Positions 9,954-20,157 of a DNA stretch of 64,000 nt are shown one piece after another; position 1 is the first letter of the stretch; the number at the start of each line of letters is the position of its first letter. The position numbers and the translations under genes are program-made. Source of the DNA: Tricholoma matsutake (taxonomy: Eukaryota > Basidiomycota > Agaricomycetes > Agaricales > Tricholomataceae); NCBI GenBank assembly GCA_026075535.2, contig AP026542.1, positions 10,974,001 through 11,038,000 of the forward strand. Reading direction: 5' to 3'. Under the pieces are notes generated by a model. That model searched no databases. It saw only the letters and a program-made list of their open reading frames with translations, and was not told the DNA's origin.

Positions 9954-10044
9954 CTCCTGTGGCTCAACTGGTTAAGCACACATGTTTGGTTTGTCATGTG
10001 ATCACTCTAATCAAGATGTCTTGAGTTCAATCCTTACTCTGCAC
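9954..10044 (+). other. tRNA-like module, outward-facing (copy I, right)
   Basis: TGGCTCAACTGGTTAAGCA fits an A box and GAGTTCAATCC a B box, with a long variable region between them, as in class II tRNAs. It points toward the right end of the element. An almost identical module is at 51744-51834. Confidence 0.55.
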
Positions 10045-10229
10045 AAATATATTTTGTAGTCACTTTGACAACTTAAGACTTGAAATTTGACTATCCATTA
10101 GGGTATATACTCTAAGTTGAGCATCTGGAGTAACTGGAATCTGGTTGGAATAACTGGACTAACTGGACTCCAACCAGAATAACTGGACTCTGACTGGAAT
10201 AGGTGGGGGAGGGTAAATTACAGCCTATG

Positions 10230-10954
10230 TTGTGTAAATTTAGGCTTTGGTAAAGCCTTTGTTAATACATCTGCTGTTTGTTCTGGGTTGCAACAGTTTT
10301 GTATGTCAAGTACTTTGTCAGTTACTAGATCTTGAACCCAATGATGGCAAATTGCAACATGTTTTGATCACTGATAAAATTGTGGGTTGTGCATCAATAT
10401 GACAGACCCCTCATTGTTGCCTTTAATTTCTGTTGGAAATTCTTGTGGAAATTGGAGTTTGCTGTACAAGTTTCTTAGCCAAGTTGCCTTGCATCCAGCT
10501 TCTGACAATGCTACATATTCCACTTCTGTGGAGGAGAGGGCAATCATGGTTTGCTTCTTTGATTTCCATGTGATAGCTCCCCCAGCTGCTAGAAAAACAT
10601 AGTCAGTTGTGGATTTGTGGTCATCAGCATTTGCAAATGCAGCATCTGCATATCCATGGAAGAGGTTGTTGTTTTCAGTCTCATCTTGGGATTTTGTATA
10701 AGTTATCCCTAGAGTTTTCATACCTGCTAGGTATCTAAGTATCTGCTTTATTGCACCATGGTGATGAGAACCTGAGTTTGTGGTGTAGTTTAGTAACAGC
10801 ATAGCTTATATCTGGTCTTGTAGAATTTGCCAAGAATTGCAGACTCCCCAATAATCTCACATAAGAATTACTGCAATTAGGTTCATTGTCATCTGGATTA
10901 GGCACTAGCTTAATATTTGGATCCATAGGTATGCTGACAGTGTTTGCATCAGCC
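10230..10954 (-). pseudogene. Ty1/copia RNase H and C-terminal remnant
   Basis: Minus-strand fragments give the end of copia reverse transcriptase (RLLGSLQFLANSTRPDISYA) and the RNase H domain (GYADAAFAN, TTDYVFLAAGGAITWKSKKQ, ALSSTEVEYVALSEA). The tail near 10250-10300 reads EQTADVLTKALPK. The frame is broken by a shift near 10800 and by a TGA at 10368-10370, where the family normally has Arg (CGA), a CpG to TpG change. The 5' part is missing: gypsy A's LTR begins at 10955. It belongs to the same element as the LTR at 7430-7709. Confidence 0.85.
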
Positions 10955-11778
10955 TGTAAGCCTGGCTTACATTATCATTGACACCTGTTTGTACACACCT
11001 TTTCTTGGATACCTTAATTACTATGACAAAAAGGAAGTTCCCCATTCTTCCTTTCCCCCCTTTCACTTCCCTAGAAACTCTGCTTTTGTATTACTCCTCA
11101 CTCCTAATTACACATCATTGTCTTGTTATATTGCGTGGTTAGCAGTGAGTTCCTCTATTCTCTCCCTTTCTATCTCCCTCTCTAGTGTTTCCTAGCCCAA
11201 CTGTGGGCTAGGCTTCCACTTTTTTTTTTTAACACAACAACAATGCATAATATTTTCGAGCTTATAAACTCCATTATTATGACAGCATAATGCTGTCTCG
11301 AAAGCCTACTATCTGGATCCCGCTTACTACACATAGTAGGGTGTGGAATGCCTTGGCACCTGACACCACCACCAATGCATTTTCTCTAGTGCCACCTTGT
11401 GTCTCCATTGTAGCAAACGATGTGCATACTTCCACTCCAGCGCCTGCTGCCTCCATCGTGACATACAACGTGCATATAGCCACTCCTTCAGCACCTGCCC
11501 CCATCATGACAAACAATGTGCATACAATCCCTACACCTCCTCCCTGCTCTGCTGCACCTAGATGCAGATGAATGTCTTCTGGTTCTTCTGATGACTACTG
11601 AATCATCCCTTTGATAACAAACATGTCTCTCACCTCCTCCATTGCTATACTGAGCCTGAACAATGGAAAATGACCTATAATCTCCATGGGGAACATGACA
11701 CCTGAGCTACTGCACTGATTCGAGCATCACACGTGTGGATATCTTCATAACAAAGATGGCCTCAATGGTAAAAGAGTT

Positions 11779-12363
11779 GTGGATCATATTGTTTACTCTT
11801 TCAAAGATCCACTATTTTCTGATTGGTACCAATCTCAGCAGGAACTCTTGTTGGGACTCTCCTTCACTGAGTTCATGGTCAAAGTATGCACCCGTTGGTT
11901 GCCTAAATGCTGGCAGCAGGACTTGGCCTGGAAGGTACACTCGACAAAGCAAAATAAAACACCTTTCTCTGACTTCATTGACTTGATGCGCCATAATAAC
12001 CTGCTGCTGAAAGGATCTCAGTATCACCTTTCTCCTGCCCAACTATGCACCCAAATTGAATCAAACATCTCCCCTGAGCTTGCTGCTGTGTTCGATCAAT
12101 GGAAGGACAGCCATGAGTCCTCCTCCGATGAAGATGAAGAGCAAGTGAATGCAATTGTGGACCCTGATGCTGCCGTTGCAGCCATGGTCATGAAAGCAGC
12201 CACAGACATGCTGAAATCAGAGGAGAAGCTACAGTCTTTTGTGGATACCTTAACAAAGCTTGATCAGAAACTCATTGAAGACAGGAGTGCTTGCAAGCGG
12301 GATGCTGAAGACTCAGCTAGGAGTCTGAAATGCTCCAGCCAGCTTGGCTATAGGCCTGGCTGA
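11779..12363 (+). pseudogene. Gypsy A gag fragment
   Basis: Open frame of 194 residues resembling Ty3/gypsy gag capsid (FTEFMVKVCTRWLPKCWQQD, then FSDFIDLMRHNNLLLKGSQ), followed by an acidic linker and a helical segment (AAVAAMVMKAATDMLKSEEK). The upstream frame at 11290-11571 is Thr/Pro-rich and may be the gag N-terminus in another phase. No zinc knuckle remains in frame. Confidence 0.7.
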
Positions 12364-12936
12364 TAGCTTGAGATGAGTACCATACAATCAAGCCCAAGCT
12401 GCAACCACTGCCTGTGTCCAGGCTGCATCGTCGTTGACTGCCTGTCCACCCAAGTTGATGGATCATGAGAAAAAATACCTGGAGACTTATAATGGTTGTA
12501 AGAAGTGCTGAGGTTTCTATATGCCTGATGGTCATGCTTGTGAATTCCTGAGTGGGGATGGATATGTCGAATGATCTATGCAATGGTAAACGAGGTGAGG
12601 AAATGTATTAAGCTGCTGACCCTGCCGGTTCCTAGAGAGGAATTCATCTCATCGGTTGGTGCCATCAATGCTCCCTCGTTGAATGGAATTTATGCCCTGC
12701 TCCTCCTCAACCCTCTGCTGCCCCACCTGCCCTGCCCATTGCAAGTGTATTGGACATGTCAACATATCCTATCGCTTCAGTGTACCCGCTGAATGAAAGT
12801 TCTATCCTTGGTGGGGGTGATAGTGATCTCGCTCAAGACTCAAATGACTCGGTAAGCACCCGTGTTCCATTCTTCATGTTGCACCTTGTATGGAAGTGTG
12901 CTGTAGACAGTCTCGATTCTGCTGCACTCTCTCGCA

Positions 12937-13140
12937 TTGTTATTTCTGCATCAATTGATCTTCCTGGGATGCTGCATCTCCCAACAGGGGATTGAAGCCT
13001 GTTTCTCGAAAGTGGACAAGATATTGAATTGGCCAGTGCCAAAGTTGACAAGTGATGTCCATAGCTTCTTGGGACTGGTTCGATACATTGCTGCCTGCAT
13101 ATGCTTCCATGTCAAATGCAACCAGAAGGGTTGGGTATGA
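12937..13140 (+). pseudogene. Gypsy A reverse transcriptase C-terminal fragment
   Basis: FLGCCISQQGIEACFSKVDK and WPVPKLTSDVHSFLGLVRYI match the end of the RT domain, where IL.WP.P....VRSFLGL.YYR is conserved in gypsy elements. It breaks off into unrelated sequence, showing the deletion junction. Confidence 0.8.
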
Positions 13141-13729
13141 GCCTTGCCTATTATCTGGTTCCACATGATGAACTTGGTAAATGGATCAATAGGATTCTCA
13201 GGATTCCAAATCTGAATAGGGCAAAGCCCACAGATTATTCTGCCTTTAACACTGGGGACAGTGTGTGATGACACCCTGGAAGAAACTGCTGCTCACATGA
13301 TGATATCACAGATTGAATGTGATGTTGATGAAGCAAAAGATGCTTTGATTGGTGTGAAAATCATGCAGGCATTCTTTGTGAACAAATCACAAGGTCGTGA
13401 AGATGCATACCTAGTGAGCGATAAGGTGATGCCACTGGGTGCAAAGCACAATACTGCCTGAGAAGTACTGTGAAGGTATCCTGACAGTATTCCTAATATT
13501 GTCAACATACTTCACTCGAGGTATTTTGACAGTATTGTACTATATTTTGATAGTACTGAAGGTACTGAAGTAGTATTCTAGATTGGTATGCATAGTGGCA
13601 AAATATCCCTTGGTGAGTATGGTGGCAGTATTAGGAGTACTTCCAGAATACTGACATCATACCTTCTCAGAAGTATCTTGCTGTGCAGCCAGTGTGCTTG
13701 CAACCCTTCACCGCCATTGAGAATTTAAA

Positions 13730-14137
13730 GTGGGAGACAAGTCTAGAGTGGCAAAATTTTTTGAACCATTTGATGGACTGTACTCTGTTACAAAAGCATT
13801 TCCAGAGACATTGTCATACAGTCTACTGTTACCAAACTCCCTGAATGTGTTCCCCACCTTCCATGCCTCCTTACTGAAGCAACACAATGAGAATGATGCT
13901 GACCTTTTCCCTTCATGTGAGCTTGAATGACCTGGCCCAGTAATGACCAACAATGGCCTGGAAGAATATCACATCAAGAAGATTGTTGATGAGCAAAAAA
14001 GGGGACGCAGATTCCAGTACCTTGTAAGATGGTCAGGCTACTCCGAGAGTGATGACCTGTGGCTACCTCAACAAGAACTTGAAAATTGTAAAGTGCTGGA
14101 CAGCTGGAAGGCTACTAAGGCAGAGGGAACATGGTAG
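13730..14137 (+). pseudogene. Gypsy A integrase C-terminus with chromodomain
   Basis: The first part (FKVGDKSRVAKFFEPFDGLY, FPTFHASLLKQHNEND) is the integrase GPY/F-like tail. The second, 13943-14137, is a chromodomain: EEYHIKKIVDEQKRGRRFQY, LVRWSGYSESDDLWLPQQEL. A TGA separates the two in the same frame. Chromodomains in chromovirus integrases bind modified histones and guide insertion into heterochromatin. The aromatic cage is partly conserved (Tyr, Trp). Confidence 0.85.
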
Positions 14138-14396
14138 CTTTTTCCCACTGGGTTTTTTAATGCACCTGATGTTGCTGGTTGATGTTGGGTTTAATGGCTG
14201 ACATGCTGACTGGAGACACTTTTTTAAGTGTGGGAGGGTGTAAGCCTGAATTACATTATCATTGACACCTGTCTGTACACATCTTTTCTTGGATACCTTA
14301 TTTACTATGACAAAAAGGAAGTTCCCCATTCTTTCTTTCCCCCTTCTCGCTTCCCTAGAAACTCTGCTTTTGTATTACTCCTCACTCCTAATTACA

Positions 14397-15571
14397 TGTT
14401 GATAGGTTGTCTCCTCAGCTCAAAGGCCACTTCACCATTACAACTGCATTCTAATCACATTGGCTAACTCCTATGATGTCCCAGAAGCAGGGTGACCACT
14501 TCTGACCAGGTCTATCAATTGCGATATCATATTGACCACGTTGAAACACCACCAGCGACATTGATCATACTTAGAAACCACATCACACAACTTTAGGACT
14601 ACCTTGAAATGCCCTAAGATCCCTCTGAATGAACATCAAATATCCCTGATCAACTTCAAACAACTGCGACCGCAATCAAACATTGTTGACCATTGTCGAC
14701 CATCATTGAGCATTATCAATCGACATCGAGAGACTACGAGTGACATTGGGCACCACATTCATTATCTTGAAATACCATGTGCCAGGGAGTATTCCAACTC
14801 GTGCTCAAACCTGCTGATAGTAGGTCAGCCTTGTTCCAAGTCCCTATCGCATACAGAACCCGCTGGACGGATTATTGTGAGACTTAGTGCAGTTTATACA
14901 CAAAGGACAGTCTCTTTTTAGTTCTTTCCCTTTATTACTCCTTCATCATATGATATATCTCTTTCTTGTTCAGATTCCAGTCTCCTTTTGTCCTCGTGTC
15001 TTAACTCATATCTTTTGCCTCATGTTCTACACATGTTTCTTATACCATTTTAGGAAGTTTCTTTTAAAACATATAAAACACTGTAGTATCTACTTGGAAA
15101 TACAAGAAATCATCTTCACATATAGCCTCGTATAAAGTTCTAAGAATCTGATCTATCCTCTACACAATCTAAGCTTCTACGAGTTTTCTTGATCAATGAG
15201 AAACCTCTGCAACCATTGTCGTCCTCAATCCTCTTATCATTAGCACTAGTAACCATTCCGACACTTCCTAGTCATTGGCTATAACCTTTGTATACTATCA
15301 ATCCATCAAAAGTCTTTAGAATTCACACATCAACCCTCGATGATAAACATCGTTTGCCATCGATCCCATTGATCATCCTTGATATTGATCGATACTCCAT
15401 CGGACCGCATCAAACACCTTCCTCTCTTATAGAACTACCTTTATGACTAGTACCAACTAGTTGTCTTCCCATTGGTCAGACCATGAACATTCAGAATGTC
15501 TTGCACCCTTACTCTGACTTGTGCAAATATCATCGGCAGTTTTGGTGGTTTTTCCAGGTTGAGTATCATCA
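14397..15571 (+). repeat. Gypsy B 5' LTR
   Basis: It begins TGTTGATAGGTTG and ends GAGTATCATCA, 1175 bp. The end is fixed by comparison with the 3' LTR (17151-18262 continued at 24273-24348). It is followed by TTTT and TGGAGCCCACTGCGAGGG, a plausible tRNA primer-binding site. Both copies contain a region with repeated ATCGAT/CATTGA-type words. Confidence 0.8.
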
Positions 15572-15903
15572 TTTTTGGAGCCCACTGCGAGGGTTTCTGA
15601 ATCATTTCATTGTCAAACCAATCTTGACTTCCTCAGCTTAGGCCAACACAAGCAAGAAACCTTCATATCAATACTTGCCGCACCTTTGAATCTCTTGAAC
15701 AATCAGGAGATATTCTAATACCTGTTTCTGAAGCAGAATCTACTCATTGTAGACTATTCTCTTCACCTATCTTATTGCTTTCAACATCATCATCTACTTC
15801 TTTGTCCTCATCATCAACCTCTTCATTCATCCTTCCAACAACTTCAACATCTCTACCATCCTTCACCCAAGTCTTAACCCCTCCCTAGAGTCATCACATT
15901 CAT

Positions 15904-17116
15904 GACTACTCAAACCACTATGCCAGCTTGCAGTCATTTGACTGCTCCAAAGTTTGACCCTACTCAACCTTGAGAGCTCAGATGATACTTAGAGGAGCTT
16001 GAATTATTGTTCCTGACCTGTGGCATCACTGAATTGAATCTGATGAAGAAACACGCTTGTTGCTACCTCGACATCGATTCTTCCAAACTCTGGGAATCAC
16101 TTCCAGAATATCAGCCAGGCACTTGATTCAATGAGTTTCAAATGGCAGTACATAAACTCTATCCCAGCTCAGAAGACAAACACAAGTGGAGCATATCGGA
16201 CATGGACAAATTAGTGGGAGAACAGCTATGTGTTGGGATATTCAACGCAAATGATCTAGGAATGTATTATCAGGCGTTCTACAACATTACTCACTTTTTG
16301 TGACCAAAGAATAGGATCTCGGAAGCTGAGCAAAGCAGAGCTTATGTTTGAGGATTCCAACCAGGCTTATGGACTCAAATTGCATGATGACTCGAACTCA
16401 AATTCCCTGATCATTATCCCGACAATCCATATCCGCTCAATGACATTCACAATGCAGCAAAATTTGTACTAGCAGGCTCTAACACATTGAACTTGGTAAT
16501 ACACCAATTGACTTCTTCATCACACTCGACATCGAACGTCGGAAATATGGTCACCTCGTCACCCAGAACTATTACAATCAAAGCTGAAGATCTAAATGCA
16601 ATGTTTGAACAATTTGCTAGCACCATCGCTATGCACATCGCAGGTACTAAATCTCCTCATGCTAATTCAGCAGACAGACAGGCACACATTGATGCACTTC
16701 TTTGCATATTTTGCAGTTTATTGGGACATTTTATCCCTGACTGTCTGGTTTGTCAGTCATACTTGAACAAAGGAAAGTGTAAGTGAAATGCAGAAAAAAA
16801 GATTGTACTTCCAAACAGACAATTCATGCCTCGAAGTATTCCTGGCGGGTTTATTAAGGAATGCATCAATGAATGGTGGAAATGGAACCCAGACACAACA
16901 CCAGCAGCCACACTTTTATTCAGCATCGCACCATCGGCACTTTCGAATTCAACTAATTCAACCTTGGCTGCAATCACTTCGATAATGGAGTCCAATGTAG
17001 TTTCTACCTTGGCATCAGAAACAAAAGGCATCTATCATAACTTGACATTGACAGCTGACTCCGAAGATAGAATAGCGGCTCTTGAGCGAGAAATATTCGC
17101 GCTTCAAAGTGGTTGA
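15904..17116 (+). pseudogene. Gypsy B gag with zinc knuckle (degenerate)
   Basis: Frame-by-frame it reads as capsid-type gag: MTTQTTMPACSHLTAPKFDP, LWESLPEYQPGT, HKLYPSSEDKHKWSISDMDK, then a zinc knuckle CIFCSLLGHFIPDC (CX2CX4HX4C) near 16707-16748. Several in-frame stops (TGA, TAG) break it. It is closely related to the gag of gypsy F at 56511-57670, so the two are one family. The final frame 16826-17116 ends just before the 3' LTR. Confidence 0.8.
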
Positions 17117-17150
17117 CCATTTTCACATCTGAACAAAGAGGTTCGAAGTC

Positions 17151-18262
17151 TGGTGATAGGTTGTCTCCTTGGCTCAAAGGCTGATTCACCATTTCAACCA
17201 CATTCTAATCATATCGGCCAACTCCTATGATGTCCCAGATGCAGTGCGACCCAGTCTATGGATCACAATATCATATTGACCACATCAAAACATCACCAGC
17301 GACATCGATCATACTGAGAAACATTGCACAACCTTAGGACTACCTCGAAAGCCCCTAAGATCCCTCTGAATGAACATCAAACATCCCCGATCAACTTCGA
17401 ACAACTGTGACCATGATCAAACATTGTTGACCATCATTGAGCATTATTGATCGATATCAAGAAACTATGAGCAACATCGGGCACCGCATTCATTATCTAA
17501 GTGGTGGAATACCATGCGCCAGGGAGTATTCCAACTTGTGCTCAAACCTGCTGATAATAGGTCAGCCTCATTCCAAGTCCCTATCGCGTACAGAACCCGC
17601 TGGATGGATTATTGTGAGACTTAGTGTGGTTTATACACAAAGGACAGTCTCTTTTTAGTTCTATACCCTTTATTACTCCTTCATCATATGATATATCTCT
17701 TTTTTGTTTGGATTCCAGTCTCCTTTTTGGCCTTGTGTCTTAACTCATATCTTTTGCCTCATGTTCTACACATGTTTCTTATACCATTTAGGAAGTTTCT
17801 TTTAAAACATATAAAACACTGTAGTATCTACTTGGAAATACAAGAAATCATCTTCACATATAGCCTCGTATAAAGTTCTAAAAATCTGATCTATCCTCTA
17901 CACAATCTAAGCTTCTACGAGTTTTCTTGATCAATGAGAAACCTCTGCAACCATTGTCGTCCTCAATCCTCTTTCAACCCTCTTATCATTAGCACTAGTA
18001 GCCATCCTGACACTTCCTAGCTATTGGCTATAGCCTTTGTATACTATCGACCTATCAAAAGGTCCTCAGAATTCACACATCGACCATCGATGATAAACAT
18101 CATTTGCCGTCGATATCATTGATCATCCTTGATATTGATTGATACTCCATTGGACCATGCCAAACACCTTCCTCTCTTATAGAACTACCTTTATGACTAG
18201 TAACAACTAGTTGTCTTCCCATAGGTTGGACCACAAACATTTGGAATGTCTCACACCCTTTC
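17151..18262 (+). repeat. Gypsy B 3' LTR, main part
   Basis: Matches 14397-15571 throughout, with scattered differences dominated by C/T and G/A. It is interrupted at 18262 by gypsy C and continues for 76 bp at 24273-24348. Confidence 0.85.
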
Positions 18263-18685
18263 TATAAGGGCAACCTCAGCCTCTAGCAAAGGGAAATCCA
18301 AAGTTAAAATTATACTACATATTACAGGGATTGGGGATGCACCTAGCAAAGGGAAATCCAAAGAGAAAACTCTAAGGATCCCTTTGCTGATGCCCAGTAT
18401 ATGTGAAGATGACAAAAATCAAATAATAACCTAAAAATAGAAAAGGTGGAGATAGGCAGATCAAGGCTGCTGAATGACATCATACCAAGGGGTAGATGTC
18501 AGAAAGGTGCTCTGCCTCTAAATATAAAACTGTCAACATGCACAAACATGATAGAAAGGGAAATTAGTAATAAAATACGGAAAAATCATAGAAAATGAAG
18601 AATAGAAGGAAATGAAGTGAGGAAAAATATGGAACAAATGTAAAAAATAGGAGAAACACACAGAGCACCCCCTAGTCCCCTTACA
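18263..18685 (-). repeat. Gypsy C 3' LTR
   Basis: On the minus strand it begins TGTAAGGGGACTAGGGGG at 18685 and ends CCCTTATA at 18263. The polypurine tract AGAGAGGGGGTGA abuts it at 18686-18698. The partner LTR is at 23853-24272; differences between them are mostly at former CpG sites. Confidence 0.9.
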
Positions 18686-18726
18686 TCACCCCCTCTCTAA
18701 GATGCATTGCCCCGATGCATTCGAAA

Positions 18727-20121
18727 TCACATACGACCAAAGTCTGTGACTTGAATGCGACGCAGTGCCCCAGTGTGCCATCGGTGGAATTCCTTGACTA
18801 ACTGAGGGGCATTCACATCAGACTCTTTGACCCATGAGTTCTCCTCATACCCATAACCCTTCCAATGCACCAAATACTGGAGTTTTCCTTGCCGCAACTG
18901 GCTGTCCAAGATCGACTTGACTTCATATTGGGGTTCTCCCTCGATCACTGTAGGCAGTGGTAGTGGGTGTGAATGGCATCCCAGGAATGGATCTGGAGGA
19001 GCTGGAAGGAGTTTGATGACATGGAAGACTGGGTGGAGTCTGGACATGGAGGCTGGGAGGCATAGATGATAGGCATGTGTTCCAACACACTTGACAAAGG
19101 GGAAAGGTCCCAGGAAGCGATGAGTGAGTTTCTTGGATGGATGTGTAGTGGAGATGTCACTGGAGTCAAGATAAACTTGATCACCAACCTTGTACTGAGG
19201 GGTCAGAGAATGGCGTTGGTTGTAAAAGCATGCCATGTCATCCTTCACCTTTGCTAAGGCTGCCCTTGCCTCCTCCAAGCTATCCTGCATGCATTCTGTG
19301 AACTCATTCACCATCTCGATGTGTGAGGGAGTTTGGCGAGGTTCAAATCCCATGTGTGGATGTCATCCAGTGTCTAAGAGGAAAGGGGTCTGTTGAGTGG
19401 AAGCATGGACATGGTTGTTGTATCTGAACTTGGCCAAGGGGAGAAGATTGTCCCAATTGTCCTGGTGCTCATTGACGAAGATGTGGATGTACTGCTCCAG
19501 TTCCTGGTTGACTTGCTCAGTCTGGCTGTCAGTTTGTGGGTGATAAGTGGTTGAAGCAAGGAGTTTAATCCCCAGAAGTTGGTACAGCTTGCGAGTGAAC
19601 TCTGCCATGAACTGAGGGCCACGATCAGAGAGGAAAGCACCAGGAAGTCCATGTAATTTCCACACATGGTGGAGGTAGAGTCGGGCGGCACCCAGGGCAC
19701 TGACAGTGGTGTGAGTGGGAATAAAGTGAGCACATTTTCGCACTGAATCAACTGTGCACATCATCGCATCAAACCCATTCGACTCTGGCAACTCCACCAC
19801 AAAGTTGATGCTGACAACATCCCAACGACTCTCTGGAACAGGAAGAGGGTGTAGCTTGCCAATGGGTTTGCAACAAGGAATCTTGGTGTGTAAGCAAAGG
19901 TCACAAGTGCAACAATACTGACCAATGAGCTGTGACATTTGTGGCCACCAATAATTCCGTGAGGTGAGCTCCAAGGTCTTCCAGCATCCAGGATGACCAG
20001 CAATCTGTGAGTCATGGTGTTGGGATATGATGCGCCAGCGAAGGTCTGGGTCATTGGGGACATAGATGTGATCCCTGAAATACAGCAAGTCCTCCTTTTC
20101 AGCCCACTCTGCTGCATGCAA
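18727..20121 (-). pseudogene. Gypsy C integrase with C-terminal chromodomain
   Basis: Two frames, 20121-19363 and 19353-18727. The zinc region is HHDSQIAGHPG...CCTCDLC. The core has VVSINFVVELP, where the first catalytic Asp is Asn (AAC at 19806-19804), then SDRGPQF (Asp kept) and QTEQVNQELEQYI (Glu kept). The second frame gives the C-terminal tail (FHVIKLLPAPPDPF) and a chromodomain (YEVKSILDSQLRQGKLQYLV, HWKGYGYEENSWV). Only a short shift separates the frames. DNA joining would not be catalysed with Asn in place of the first acid. Confidence 0.9.
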
Positions 20122-20157
20122 GGAAAGGGTGGATCCCTTCCTCAGTTCTTTAACAGC

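Larger units (their letters stand above)
7909..10217. mobile_element. TTTAC-family TIR element, copy I (2309 bp, no transposase)
   Basis: The left end TTTACACTCCCCCACCTATT and the inverted right end (TTTACCCTCCCCCACCTATT) form imperfect TIRs. It is inserted in the 3' non-coding part of the copia element. Modules from left to right: 9-10-bp subterminal repeats of the type ACCGGAATA (8085-8132), an outward tRNA-like segment, CACCAC-rich DNA, four intron-like units (8536-8969), a poly-C run (about 9188-9212), GAGCAACTGCTC units (9290-9570), a hairpin/oligo-T array (9602-9871), an outward tRNA-like segment, and ACTGGAATA subterminal repeats (10120-10200). No long open frame encodes a recognisable protein; the His/Pro/Thr-rich frames come from CACCAC repeats. 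A second copy of the same subfamily lies at 50011-51988. Target duplication is unresolved. Confidence 0.85.
10955..14396 (+). mobile_element. Gypsy A: internally deleted chromovirus
   Basis: The 5' LTR begins TGTAAGCCTGGCTTAC at 10955 and runs to about 11219. The 3' LTR begins at 14239 after the polypurine stretch GTGTGGGAGGG and is cut off at 14396, where gypsy B's LTR starts. Inside are a gag frame, a fragment of reverse transcriptase and the integrase C-terminus with a chromodomain. The protease, most of RT, RNase H and the integrase core are gone. The element itself interrupts the copia remnant. Confidence 0.85.
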
